Shown piece after piece: positions 11,396-22,860 of a stretch of 64,000 nt of DNA (the first letter of the stretch is position 1; every line of letters begins with the position of its first letter). The stretch is from Eucalyptus grandis (lineage: Eukaryota > Streptophyta > Magnoliopsida > Myrtales > Myrtaceae). The stretch spans positions 25,136,940 through 25,200,939 of the forward strand of contig NC_052621.1 in assembly GCF_016545825.1 (NCBI RefSeq), in the 5' to 3' direction. A model generated the notes under the pieces. The model searched no databases. It was not told the DNA's origin and was given only the letters and a program-made list of their open reading frames with translations. The translations under genes were made by a program, and so were the position numbers.

Positions 11396-11694
11396 TTTGG
11401 AAGTCCAATGCCCTTTCCCACATTGGATATGGTCTTGTTGAGTGTGAACGAACAATTTTTATCTTAATTGTGCAAATTGCAAAGACATTTAAAAGTCAAT
11501 CCGCAATTCATCTTGTAAAAAGTAACAATTTGGTATTTTTATTCCATTTTCATAGAGTTTGTTAGAAAAAACCAAAGGCCTATTTGATCATCCAGAGCTC
11601 CCTTCAATCAGAAATGAACAGTGCCCATTGCCATCCAAACCCAAACTTGCAAGTCAGGTTGTGACTTCATTTCTATCTCGCCCCTGGAGAAAAG

Positions 11695-12925
11695 ATGAAT
11701 GATCAGTATGAGGAAGAGAGAAGGGTGACTGCCCTTTGCAAAAGCTTAGGTAAGCTTTGGTCGGAAGAAGATGTGGTTGATGTAATAGGCGAGATTTTTG
11801 AAGAAAATTTGATAGCATGTTGTAAACCCTGTATGGGAAACTTTTTCTAAGCCGAATGTGAACTATACAGCATTTATCGTGTTATGAAAAAGCTTGGAAA
11901 GTGGATAATGTTACTTGCACATCGATAGAACGGGTATTTCTCCTTCTCCTTTCGGCCCGAGGCGATAAACGAGAGTATTAGACTGGACCTTGGTCTTTCT
12001 CAAGCAACCTACTAGTTTTGCAAGAATGTGAACCGGATACCCTGAAATTTGCTATGACTTTACCCACTTTGTGCATTCGGGTGAATCTCTCGGGCCTTCC
12101 CTAGGGCGAACGTCAGCTGTAGTGGTCCGAAATATTGCATCAAAAATAGGTGAAGTGATAGACGTTAAACTAGAAGCAAAGGGAAACAACAGCTACAAGA
12201 CAAGGGAAGGCAAGAGTCAAGCTTAACCGGAAGATCCCTTTAAGACAAGAGTTCTAGTAAATCTGGATAAAAAAAAAAGGCTATGGGTGGAATTCAAATA
12301 TGAAATACTTCCGCATTATTGCTATTCATGTGGAAAAATAGGTCATTATGCAATTGATTGCAAAGAAATACCATATGAGAACTCAGGGCTGGCTGAAAAC
12401 TTACCGGGAAGATTTGGGCATTGGTTGAGAGCTGAAGCGAAGGCACTAAGTCCGTATGGAAAAATCTTCTACGGCAAGCAAGAAATTTCACAAGAAGATG
12501 TTGAGCAAGTATCTGAGACTCCTCTAGGTGAACAACAAAATGCCACAGACCCAACAGAGAAGAACTATTACCCCACCTTCCCTTTAGCAATTGTTCCTAT
12601 GGAGGGAAAAGACACCCAGAAAAGAGGGAGCTGTTGCCTGGATGAAGAATCAGTAATGGTGATATATGAGGAACAACAGAAGGAAGCATATGAGGAAATG
12701 CAAGAAAATTTAATAAGTGAGAAGGGGCTGATTAGAAAGAAATCGAAAAGTGCAAAGGCCTCATCATCAAAAAAAGGGAAATTGTTCTGTCCATATGGAG
12801 CTAACACATCAACTACACCAACACTAGAGCATACACAGCTAGTGGAAACTCCTATAACAGTGGTTTCGAAGTCAGATCAATGGGCTTTGATGGCTAGCCC
12901 TAATAAGCCACCAAATCAGCCATGA
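11695..12925 (+). pseudogene. LINE ORF1 (gag-like, CCHC), broken
   Basis: Starts at ATG 11,695 (MNDQYEEERR). The N-terminal half, where plant LINEs carry a DUF4283-type RNA-binding region, has several stops. From about 12,250 it is open to TGA at 12,923-12,925 and contains the segment WVEFKYEILPHYCYSCGK with a complete CX2CX4HX4C zinc knuckle at about 12,320-12,361. The C-terminal part is lysine- and glutamate-rich. Its stop overlaps the ORF2 start codon in an ATGA arrangement (12,922-12,925). Confidence 0.8.
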
Positions 12926-15900
12926 AAATACTGAGTTGGAACTGTTAGGGGTTGGGCACACCCTTGACAGTTCAAGCTTTGCGAGTCCTAGTGACTCAAG
13001 AAAGGCCTAGCGTTATGTTTATTATGGAAACAAAAAATCAAGAGCAAAAAGTGCTTAGAATAAGGAGAAGACTGAAATTTCAGAACAATTTTATAGTTGA
13101 TTCGGCAGGGAAAGCAGGGGGTCTGGCCATCTTTTGGGATGATCAGGTTAGTGTGTCTATTGACTCTTTCTCGGCAAATGCTATTAATGCCCAATGTCAA
13201 ATTAAAGCCACATAACAGAGGATGCAGCTGACTTTTATTCATGCTCCAAATGAATTTAAAGAGAGATTTTTATTATGGGAAGCTATATACAGAGAAAGTC
13301 TCCACCATCACCAGCCTTGGCGCTGTCTAGGGGATTTTAATGAGATCTTATACAACTGGGAAAAGTGGGAAAGCACCGAGCAAAAACTGACCTACTCATA
13401 GCCTTCAAGAGACTTCATTCAATGCTGTTCATTAATGGATTTGAGAGTAAAGGTTGTGTGTTCACTGGACAAACAACGAGAGAAGGGATCGATTAGTAAA
13501 GAAGCGTATGGATAGAGTTCTATGCACTGCTACTTGGAGAACAACATATCCTATAGCAGAAAGTGTAGCACTACCACCTATAGGGTCTGATCACAGCCCT
13601 ATCATAGTATCACTTAACCTGCAACGGAAGAAACAGGCACAAAGATTCAAATATGAAGCATTTTGGGCTGAGGAAGAAGAATGTGCACAAGTAGTCAAGG
13701 AAATTTGGGCTGATCTCGGTACCCAACGACCAACAGTGGTGGAAAAATTACAAATTATAGCAAACAAGTTGATGAAGTGGAGCAAAAACCGTTTCTCAAA
13801 TGCTAAAATGAGAATTGCATGGCTAACCAATGAACTCCAAACTTTGATGAATAGAACGGCAGACCTACAAGAGAGTGTATCAGCGAAGAAAATCACACAA
13901 GAAATAGAACAACTGTGGAGACAAGAGGAGATGTATTGGAGCATGCGGTCGAGAATTAGATGGCTCAAATGGGGTGATAGAAACTCCAAATTCTTTCATG
14001 CTACAGTAATACAAAGAAGGACTAGAAATAGAATATCCATGCTGAAGAATGAAGAGGATGTATGGGTAAGAGAGGAGCAACATCTGTAGGAAATGACTGA
14101 GAAATACTTCCATAATCTATATCAATTAGTAGGCCACAAAGATTTTCAGCCTCTACTACAGAATATTCTTGCCTTGGTGGACGAAAATATGAATCAAGGG
14201 TTAGTTGCAGATGTCAATATGGAGGAAATAACTACTGCTATGCAACAATTAGGAGCAACTAAAGCTCCTGGACTAGATGGGCTTCACGGACTATTCTTTT
14301 GAAGACACTTGGTAGATTTATGTCAGGATATCCTCACAGAAACACAGCACTTTTTTACCACGGGATACTTAAATCCCGATATGAACAAAACACATATAAT
14401 CCTCATCCCAAAAACCCCAAACCCCGAAAAACTTGAGTAATATAGACCAATCAGCCTATGCAACTTTATCTATAAAATCATCTCCAAAGTGATGACAAAC
14501 AGGCTCAAACCGCTGCTACCTAGCTTAATTGTTGAAGAACAAAGCGCCTTTGTGGGGGGTAGGCAAATCCAAGACAATATATTGATTGTGCAGGAAGTCC
14601 TACATATGTTGAGAACAAGGGAGAACAAACGGAAGTTTCAAGCTGTTTCAAAGCTAGACATGCAGAAGGCTTATAACAGAATTGAATGGGATTTCCTCGG
14701 GACAAGCTTAATTAAGATGGGATTCTGTGAGCAGTGGGTTCAATGGGTGATGCAGTGTGTTTCAACAGTCACATTCAGCATAAATTTCAATGGGGAATCT
14801 CTGCCCTATTTCAAGCCTACACGCGGAATTAGACAAGGTGATCCACTTTCGCCCTATTTATTCATTCTTGTGGCAAATGTGCTCTCTAACATGATAAAAC
14901 GAGCAATAGATGATGGCACATTAAGAGGAATCAAGTTAAATAGCAACTGCCCTACTCTATCACACTTATTATTTGCGGATGATTCTATCTTCTTCCTTAA
15001 TGGAACAATATTGGAGTGTCAAAACCTAGCAACCATCATACACCAATACTGTTTTGCATCTGGTCAGGTTGTCAATCGCAATAAATCAGGCATATATTTC
15101 AGCAAAACCTGCCCAAACAGCTTGAGGAGAAATATGGCTTCTAAATTACGTGTGACAGAAATTGAAAAAAACCGGGAAGTATTTAGGAATGCCGTCGGAT
15201 TGGGGGGCTTCAAAGAAGGATATGTTTGGCTGGATCCTTGCAAAGGTTCACATGAAACTGGAAAGCTGGAAGGAGAATCTATTAACGAAAGCGGGGAATG
15301 AAATCTTAATTAAATCAGTGATACAAGCCATTCCTCATTATGCCATGTCTATCTTCAAAATCCCTATTTCGATTTGCAAAGCTATAGAGATGAAAGTGGC
15401 AAACTTCTGGTGGAGAAACAGCACCAGGAGTACTGGGATACATTGGAAAAAATGGGAAAATTTGAAAATTAGGAAGGACGAAGGGGGGTCTTGACTTCAA
15501 GGATCTAATAGCTTTTAATAAGACTACGTTGGGAAAGCAAGCATGGAGAATATCACAGCATCCTTAGTCTCTACTAAGCAAAGTAATGAAAGGGTTGTAC
15601 TACCCACCGAGTGAGTTTTGGAAGGCTGGCAAAGGATCAAGATCTTCATGGGGATGGCAGAGTATATTGATGGGAAGAGACTCTATTTCTCCACATATAA
15701 TGTTCTCCGTTGGGAATGTCAATGCGATATCGATTAGAGAGGACAAATGGCTAAAAAGCGGACAAATTGGTGGCTCGGCTATGGATGGGGAACCAAGGCA
15801 GGTGGCTGGTCTCATAGATCAAGAGACTGGAAATTGGAATGAACCATTGATAAAAGCCTTGTTTGATGACCAAAGAGTCCAAGACATATTAGCAACACCA

Positions 15901-17099
15901 ATCGGAATGCCTAATGAAGAGGATAGACTGGTTTGGGAGAAGACCAAAACAGGGATATACACAATTCAAAGCGGATACTATGCCAACAGAGACAATACAC
16001 CAAACAAAAAAGCACCAGCAGACAATCCATCATATCAAGCAGCATCATCAACTTCCTCGTATCAGCCAAAACCAGCACTATGGAAGTTTATATGGCAATC
16101 CGACAGCCTACCCAAAGTTAAACACTTCCTATGGAACGCATGCCAGAATGCAATACCCACTATGGAAAATCTATACAGGTGGAAAATAGTACCTGATTTG
16201 CTATGCCCTCTTTGCAAACAGGAAGCTGAAATAATTGAACATACCCTGTTGCTATGCTCCTAGATGACAAGGATTTGGAAAGCTGCCCCCCTGCACATCA
16301 AAGTGTCAAGAATAGGGTTAACCAGATTCGATAACTGGTTGTACAGTTAAAACAAACCCAACCAGTGCAAAAAGGTTCGACCTCATCGCAGCTACCCTCT
16401 GGAGCATTTGGAAAGATCGAAACCAGTTCATATATGGTCATCGCCCTCTGCACCCACAACAAACAATCTTCAAGGCCGCGGCTTTGCACGAGTTATACCA
16501 CTTGGAACAACAAAACGAAAGGGGAGCAACATAGAGAGACCATACCTCAAAGATGGCAGCCCCCACCTCCCGATTCGCTGAAAATCAACATCGATGCCTC
16601 CTTCCTCCCAAGCAGCGATGCCGAATCAGAAACTAGAGTAAACAGGGGAGAACGTGAGAACAGAGGAGCCATAGCTTGCTTGTGTCACGACTCCAGGGGA
16701 CGGGTTGTCGACGGCTTCGCGAAATTGGTGGCCGCGTCCACGGCAGAACAGGCGGAAGCAATCGCCCTTCTTGAAACCCTAATTTTTCTCTCCAACCGAA
16801 CTCACCTTTCATTGGAAGTGATGTCCGACTATCTCCCCCTCGTGCACAGTTGCAACACTTCGAAAGACTTCAGTTGGGAAGCAAAGTCTGCTGTGGATCG
16901 GGCCAGAACAAAAATGAAGGTGTATCGAGCCATCTCTTTGGCCCATTGCAACAGGGAATCGAATCGGCCTGCAGATTGGTTGGCGAAAGTGTGCAGAACC
17001 AATATCCTTCCACTAAATTGGCTAGAAAATCCCCCACCTGCTCTATTTGATTTACTATGTGCTGATGCGTTTAATGTATTATCTCCAAACATGACTTAG
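12922..17099 (+). pseudogene. LINE ORF2 (endonuclease-RT-RNase H), broken
   Basis: The start codon at 12,922 gives MKILSWNC, the usual first strand of the endonuclease, followed at once by a TAG (12,946). Endonuclease landmarks follow: METK, GDFNE (about 13,335) and SDHSPI (about 13,590). The reverse transcriptase spans about 14,390-15,300: YRPISL, LDMQKAYNRIEWDF, GIRQGDPLSPYLF and the catalytic FADD near 14,975. zf-RVT lies at about 16,080-16,260 (KHFLWNAC, LCPLCKQEAE.IEH). RNase H is at about 16,560-17,050 (LKINIDASF). The frame shifts near 13,450, 15,165 and 15,500, and stops occur at 13,213, 14,090, 14,436 and 16,261. Confidence 0.85.
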
Positions 17100-17140
17100 T
17101 TATTTCAATGAAGTCGTTACTCTTGACCAAAAAAAATATT

Positions 17141-17636
17141 AATATAAATTCGAACCTACTTTTTATTTTAGAGCACCAAAACTTGTTCGGCCTTATATTA
17201 GACTCTTAATTTTGTATCATGACGACAAATCACAACAATATTCATGGACATCTTCAATCAGTCTTCTCCTTTCTCTTTGTTAGTTTATTTTGTTTTTGGT
17301 TAAAAAAAGCAAGTAAATGGATGATTAAAATGAAAAAAAAAAAGGCAAGGGATTAGTCCTATTACACATCCAATAGAAAAAATTAGTCAATAACGTTTAA
17401 TAACTACAAATATCCATATATGTACATATATATTTGATCGAAATACTACAAAATAATTAAGTAATTGTGATGGAATTTATTTTTTAATATATATACTAAT
17501 TCGATTTGGGTGGGTGGGCGGTTTCACACCTAGAAAAGAAACTAGACCGATACTCACCAGTTCCACTAAATTGAAACCGAGAACTAGAATAGTTCTCATG
17601 AGAACCGTTGGTTACAATCCAATTTTGGGAGGTTTG
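17141..17636. other. Unique sequence between LINE and unit B1
   Basis: AT-rich, with no gene and no match elsewhere in the window. It replaces the segment that links A2 to B2 at 37,061-37,719. Confidence 0.5.
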
Positions 17637-17781
17637 GGTAGTTCTTGGTTCTTTTGCACACCCCTATACATAATCGAGAAATTAAATATCCAATATGTAA
17701 ATTAAATACATATTTATATTGGACTTTTTTCAAAGTTTTTTTATTAGCTAAGATACACAAGAAACCCATAATATATAAATA

Positions 17782-17836
17782 TGTATGTATGTACGTATGT
17801 ATATATGTATGTATGTATGTATACACATACATAGGC
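17782..17836. repeat. (GTAT)n microsatellite
   Basis: GTAT repeats with a few interruptions (GTAC, ATAT). The B2 counterpart at about 37,862-37,902 has GTAT followed by GTGT. Confidence 0.9.
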
Positions 17837-18259
17837 AAATAAGAGTGAAATGAGGGAATGAGGTGTTAGCTATTAGAAGAGCTCTCATTTAGACACAATT
17901 GTAGAGCTCTCATTTTTCCATCGATGAAAAGGACACGTTTAGAGGTAATGATAAGTTAGAATCAACGATCCCTATTCGGTGAGAGTTCTCTCAAATCTTT
18001 ACCTCACACGATGTTGGGATGTTCAATTTTGATTAACTGAATGAGAATTTTATATTAGGAATTGAGATCGACTTGAAACCAAGTAAAGTATTAGAGTATA
18101 CATCACTTTCTACATAACCAGAAATCTAGAGTCTAAAACTTGATTATACTAGTTATCTAACTAGTACTATTCCAATATGTAAACTTTGATCATTTGTTAA
18201 CTAAGTATCATATGCAGTTTTCTTATTCAATCATGACTCTTAAAGTTTATGTTCTATAA

Positions 18260-18625
18260 GGCCCTGTTTGTTTGTGTTCTTTTTTTGTGTTCATGAACAC
18301 AATTTTTTTTTTTTTTTTTTGTTCCAGGGAACAAAAAAGAATACAAATGCGTTTGTTTACGTTTTTGTTTCAAATCTATTTTTTTTTGTTCTAGGGAACA
18401 AATTTGGAACAGAAACAAGAAACAAGAAAAACTTGTTTCTTGTTTCCGGAATACTTCCGAGAAATAATTTTTCTCTCTCCTATTTTTGCTTCTCTTTATT
18501 TTCTTCTTCTTTTCTTCTTCACTTTTCTTTGGCTGGTCGCCGGCCTCGGCCATGGCCGGAAACCTTGTCGGAGTGTCGCTGGCTCCCGGAACAATTTTTA
18601 AACAGAAATGTTATCAAACGCACCC
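18260..18625. mobile_element. Tourist-like (PIF/Harbinger) MITE, short form
   Basis: The left end GGCCCTGTTTGTTTG and right end CAAACGCACCC are imperfect terminal inverted repeats. Both are flanked by TAA (18,257-18,259 and 18,626-18,628), the trinucleotide target expected for Tourist/PIF-Harbinger elements. The A units show an uninterrupted CCAATAGGTGT site here (about 4,050; 29,440). The interior has GTTCC..GGAAC palindromes and a CGGCCTCGGCCATGGCCGG stretch. The B2 copy is twice as long, so this one is internally deleted or B2 has gained sequence. Confidence 0.6.
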
Positions 18626-19785
18626 TAAGTGTCCATGCAATGTTTTTATATTTATTGTGGTCCTAAATGTAACATAACCATTCAATTAAAATAGGAAAAT
18701 CACAATAAAAAAATATAAAAGAATGACAATCGATTCACTCAAAGATAGTAGTGAAAGGATAATTAACAAATGGAGTACAATTAAAAAACCCAATAAGAAT
18801 CAGGCAAAGAATGGGATAGTAACCCTCATGAGCTTAATTCAAATTGAGTTCAATTTCTTTTCTAAAAAATCGAAATTCATTTTCTTTTCTAATAAATCGA
18901 CCTTCTAAAACAAAACTAAATTAAATGTGTCAACTAAAACCCTATATCACGTGTACACTAACTAAATGAAACTAAGATAATTTTAATACTAAAATATAAT
19001 TGCATAATCAATGCCTATTTTTCTAACAGTTTTCTAATTTTATTTATTTTATTACTTGTTATTTATTTCTAGATATGGCCACGAGTACAAATTTGGGCTC
19101 TTGTATCAAGTCCCCCAATCTATTTAACCCAATTCACTAAAATTCAAATTCAGCCCAAATATATTTGAATGACGTTAAGCCCAAACTTTCCAACCTGTTC
19201 AAGCCCAAAATTCAGTGTTGAACCTTCATTAAACCAATCTTGAAGGACGACTGCTCCACGAACCCGCTCAAATTCTAGTTTCCAATATAAGACACATCCT
19301 CTTATTCTGCCCCCTTTTTTTAAATTATTTATTGTTTTATCATTTTACCATTACTACTATTATTATTATTTATTGTCTCTTCTCATCAACTTTGTATCAT
19401 TACCTATAAACTTTCAAAACTCATTCTTCAATCTTAGACAATCAAAGTTTCAAAAATGATGTATATCAGATTGAAAATCGCATAATTCATCACTGGCCTT
19501 GGTCAATCTCTAGAATATGACTATCAGCCACTCCCATGTGTTGCCGGATCATCACTAGACTCATGGTCACCATCATTGTCCACCCATCTCGATTTCCTAG
19601 TAACTCAATGATATCTCATTCATAGAACTCGAAGTGTACAGCTTGTGTATATAGAGACACACCAGTGCAAATAAGATCGGAGCTCAAAGCAATAGGACCG
19701 TAATTGTCGAATCTTTTCCTCACCGGCGCCACCGCGAAACCACCGCTGCCGACAAACAAAATTCGGAAATAAAATAAAGGAAAAT

Positions 19786-21328
19786 GCTTGTGTGACCGCC
19801 CACGGCAGAATGACGGTGGAACGGTCAAAGGCCAGCCACATATCTTTTTGGAGGAAACCCATGAGACTTCCTCAACCGGTTTAATAGTTGATTTCATATT
19901 TCCTTCTTTTTCATTTTCTTGACTTCTATGTTCCCTATTGGAACCTGAAATTTTAGAGACAAAATTAAAAGGCCACACTGAATAATTTTCTTGAAGATTA
20001 TCACTTTAATTTTTTTCTTTAAATAAGAAAAAAAAATCGTTTTCTTCTTATGACTTTTTAAGGGTAAGAACAGTATGATTGCTAAATTTTCATATGATGC
20101 TCATTTGAGTACTAAGTATTTTTTTATTCTCTCACTCGAGTGCCACATTGAGGTAAAATTGATTATTTAAGTGCCAATTTCGACAAATCATCATATGTGA
20201 AGTTTTTAATTTTAGATTTTTGAATTTTTATTTTACTTCTATTTTTTTTTTTTTTTATTCTTTAGGGCCAACGATGGTCACCCTGGCAGGCCGCAAAACC
20301 CTCATCCTCGGCTACGAAGGCCTCGTGGCCTAGCCTATAGCCCTGTGAGGTCATGATGCCTTTGCCAGCTTTGGGTGGCATCGCCAGTGGTCGGAGAGGT
20401 TGTGATGTCCTCACCCAAGGCCTTTGTGGCGAGGGCAAGGCAACCCTCACCCATATGGCTGTGAAGGCCCTTGCGGCCTTGTCTAGGTTTGTTATGACTA
20501 ATGAGAGTGACCCTTGCTAACCTAAAAAAAAGCATAAAAATAAAAATTCAAAACAATAATAATAAAATTAAAAATTGGCTAGGTCGGTGTAGGCGAAATC
20601 ATGTGGAACAAGCAGTGTCCATGTATGATTTTCTAACAAGATAAATCGGAATTGATACTCAAGTGAACTAAAAAATGTTTTAGCACTCCTATTATTCTTA
20701 TCTCGGCTTTTTCATATGGCGAATGCATTTTTTACTCTACTATTTTTTTTTTCGAATTCTCTACTAGCTTATTCTTCTTATTTTGATTTTTTCTTTGCTT
20801 CATTTGTTTTATGCATAATTGATATCAATTGTCTAAATTTTAGGTTATGGGAGAGTCCTTTAAGAGCAATTTGGTTTGAGCAAAAGGAATGATGAGCTAT
20901 TTCATTGTACAATGATTTTGTTATTAGTTGCAAAGCTAATGTGTCAAGTGCTTTTTAATCTTTTAAATTCAATAGATTTTTGTAATGACATTAACAATTA
21001 TTTTAGTAAACTATAATATTTTTATTTGTAATTATTTATATTTCATTATTTATTTATTTTTTCTTTCCTCATATTTAAGAAAATTGATTTCGTGGGCCTT
21101 CTTTTGATGTTATCTCTAAATTTGAGCTTGTTGCTAGTATTTATTGATTTGTACTTTGGTATTCGAGGAACCATGGAAGTCAAAAAAAAGAAAAAAGAAA
21201 GAAAGAAAAAAAAGGAAACATGGGATCACAAATTAAAACTGGTTACCGGCTTCCTTCAAAAGGATTAGTGGCTAGCCTTTGACCGTTCCACTGTTATTCT
21301 GCATTGGACGGTCATGCTAGCCAACCCC
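19786..21328. mobile_element. Non-autonomous DNA transposon with about 95-bp TIRs (Mutator-like), B1
   Basis: The left end (GTGTGACCGCCCACGGCAGA onward, to about 19,882) is the imperfect reverse complement of the right end (about 21,235-21,328). Both share the segment GTGGAACGGTCAAAGG and finish near AACCGGTTTAA. The A units have the empty site at about 5,190-5,205. Flanking AAAGGAAAATG and AAAAGAATATG look like a decayed target duplication of about 9-11 bp, which with long TIRs suggests a Mutator-like element. No transposase is present. The interior carries a GC-rich block (20,259-20,520) of the ccctcg/gaggg type. Confidence 0.65.
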
Positions 21329-21739
21329 AGAAAAGAATATGTCACTTGCAGTAACAGATAAAATCTCGGAAAATGATATTTGATGACTCATGAAGGAAGC
21401 AACCAATGACATACAAAAGGACACCGGGCTGTCTTCGGATCGAACAAAAAATAGGCGTCATCTCACCTATATTTCTCTGCGACATCTCGTCAGACGTGAG
21501 CAATATTGAGCGAGGGTTCTGTTTACAACGTTATAGTAATGTTTGGATCTGACACCATCTCATCGATGGGGAATTCAGGCAAAACCATGAACAAAAAAAG
21601 CTTAAATATCAGTCAGATTTCCTGCGAACATGACGATGACGTTATTTATTTTTTATTTTTTTAGATCAAAGATGAACCGAGATGATAAGTGTTTGGATCG
21701 CACCTGTTCTTTTGCTCACATCTCCATCTTCTTCGGACG

Positions 21740-21741
<2 letters not shown>

Positions 21742-21781
<40 letters not shown>
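21742..21781. repeat. (GA)n microsatellite, unit B1
   Basis: GA tract in the same position as the A-unit tracts, followed by TATGAGCTCTTCCG. Confidence 0.95.
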
Positions 21782-21782
<1 letters not shown>

Positions 21783-22013
21783 TGAGCTCTTCCGTTTTTG
21801 GGGAGGCTTCAAGGACTATGGTCATTTGAACTTGGATAAAATAGGTTTCTCTGTTGAGATTTCGTGGGTTTGAATGGGTCAAAGAAGAGAGAATCTCGGA
21901 TATGGCTGCGCCAACCGTCACGGGCTGAAGACTAATTGGACCGAACTAACGCCTCCCGCCCCCCTTCTTTTTAATGTATGCTCTATTAATCTACAAAAAT
22001 TCAGATGTTAATA

Positions 22014-22049
22014 CTATATATATATATATATTTTTTTTTTTTGGTCGAA
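22014..22049 (-). mobile_element. Very short LINE-tail insertion, B1
   Basis: 36 bp consisting of a (TA)n/T tract and TTGGTCGAA, the reverse complement of the LINE 3' end. It is flanked by perfect 11-bp repeats AGATGTTAATA (22,003-22,013 and 22,050-22,060). Removing it restores the sequence inferred for the B2 site before its own insertion. Confidence 0.65.
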
Positions 22050-22340
22050 AGATGTTAATAGTAATTTGTTGAGCACTAATGTTGAGGATAAAAGCTGTGG
22101 GTTTAGGTGTAAGTTATAAGGCTGTGAAATACTTGATCTTGAGTGACCATAACTCTGAGATTCTCCAATTTATCAATAGATTTTTTGTTGGTTTTCCTAT
22201 GGATGAAACCTTTTTTGTTGATTTTTCCGTGAATGTAGGTTTCGATGTTCGGATTGAGTCACATGTAAATTTCTTGTGTCCTTTTCATTATTCCTCATTT
22301 TCTTTTTATGTCAATTTCTATAGCTTCTTATTTAATTGCA

Positions 22341-22860
22341 GAGTTGCGATTGCTGTGTCGCCAAATCACAACGCAAAGAAATAAGCAGCGATGTTGCCGG
22401 AGAGTTTAGAAAGAAAGAAAGGATAATTGTGTTGTTTCTTGATGATGCGTGGAAGCATTTTAGACTCCATGATGTGGGAATTCGTGACGGAGCTGGACTC
22501 AAAGGTGGTCCTAACAACTCGTTTCTCTAAAGAATGCTCTCCAACGGATTGTGAAGAGATTAAAATCCAACCTTTAGATAAAGGAAGAAGCGCGGAAATT
22601 ACTCGTCGAGGAACTTGGGCCTAAACCACTAGCCAGTACACGAGCTGAAAAAGGTTGCACGAAAATCGCAAATAGATGTGGAGGTTTGCCACTCGTAATT
22701 GACACAACGGAGAGGAGCATGAGGGGAGAGAGAATGTTTTTGTGTGGCAAGACACATTGAATAAATTGGAGATATTCCATAGAAAAAAGATACAAAAGAG
22801 ATGGGAGATAAAGTTTTGCTGGCGTTAACACTCAACCTCGTCAAACCCAAACCCTTAAGT
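22341..22860 (+). pseudogene. NB-ARC (CC-NBS-LRR resistance-type) fragment, B1
   Basis: After a TTTAATTGCAG acceptor-like site, the frame gives an RNBS-A-like VAIAVSPN, then KKERIIVLFLDDAWKHF (kinase-2), then in another frame SKVVLTTR (RNBS-B), then IANRCGGLPLVIDT (GLPL motif, about 22,655-22,700). These are NB-ARC landmarks in the right order. No P-loop is present upstream. Frames change at least twice and several stops occur, so it is a relic. It is cut at 22,860 by a LINE fragment. Confidence 0.75.

Larger units (their letters stand above)
1..11590. repeat. Tandem segmental duplicate, unit A1
   Basis: First of three homologous A units; A2 is about 24,226-37,060 and A3 runs from 55,421 to the window end. 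Shared order: satellite tail, inverted PGG fragments, long non-coding core with a (GA)n tract, AT-rich spacer, ERF promoter, ERF gene, and second ERF copy. Homology to A2 stops abruptly near 11,590, where a LINE begins. Landmarks such as the (GA)n tract followed by ATGAGCTCTTCC recur in the same order in all copies. Divergence is by scattered substitutions and small indels. Confidence 0.9.
11592..17140 (+). mobile_element. L1-type LINE retrotransposon, near full length, decayed
   Basis: Begins exactly where A1 stops matching A2 (after CCTATTTGATCA) and ends in the A-tail TGACCAAAAAAAA at about 17,132-17,140. It contains a 5' leader, an ORF1 with zinc knuckle, and an ORF2 with endonuclease, reverse transcriptase, zf-RVT and RNase H regions in L1 order. 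Numerous stops and frameshifts make it inactive. I see no target-site duplication, and the sequence after the tail does not match A2, so the 3' flank has been lost or rearranged. It is absent from A2. Confidence 0.9.
17637..22860. repeat. Segmental duplicate, unit B1
   Basis: Collinear with B2 (37,720-43,280) from GTAGTTCTTGGTTCTTTTGC onward, including the same two DNA-transposon insertions and the same NB-ARC relic. Its backbone, once those insertions are removed, is homologous to the A-unit core (about 3,585-5,990). It ends at a LINE insertion or breakpoint at 22,861, whereas B2 continues about 280 bp further. Confidence 0.85.
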
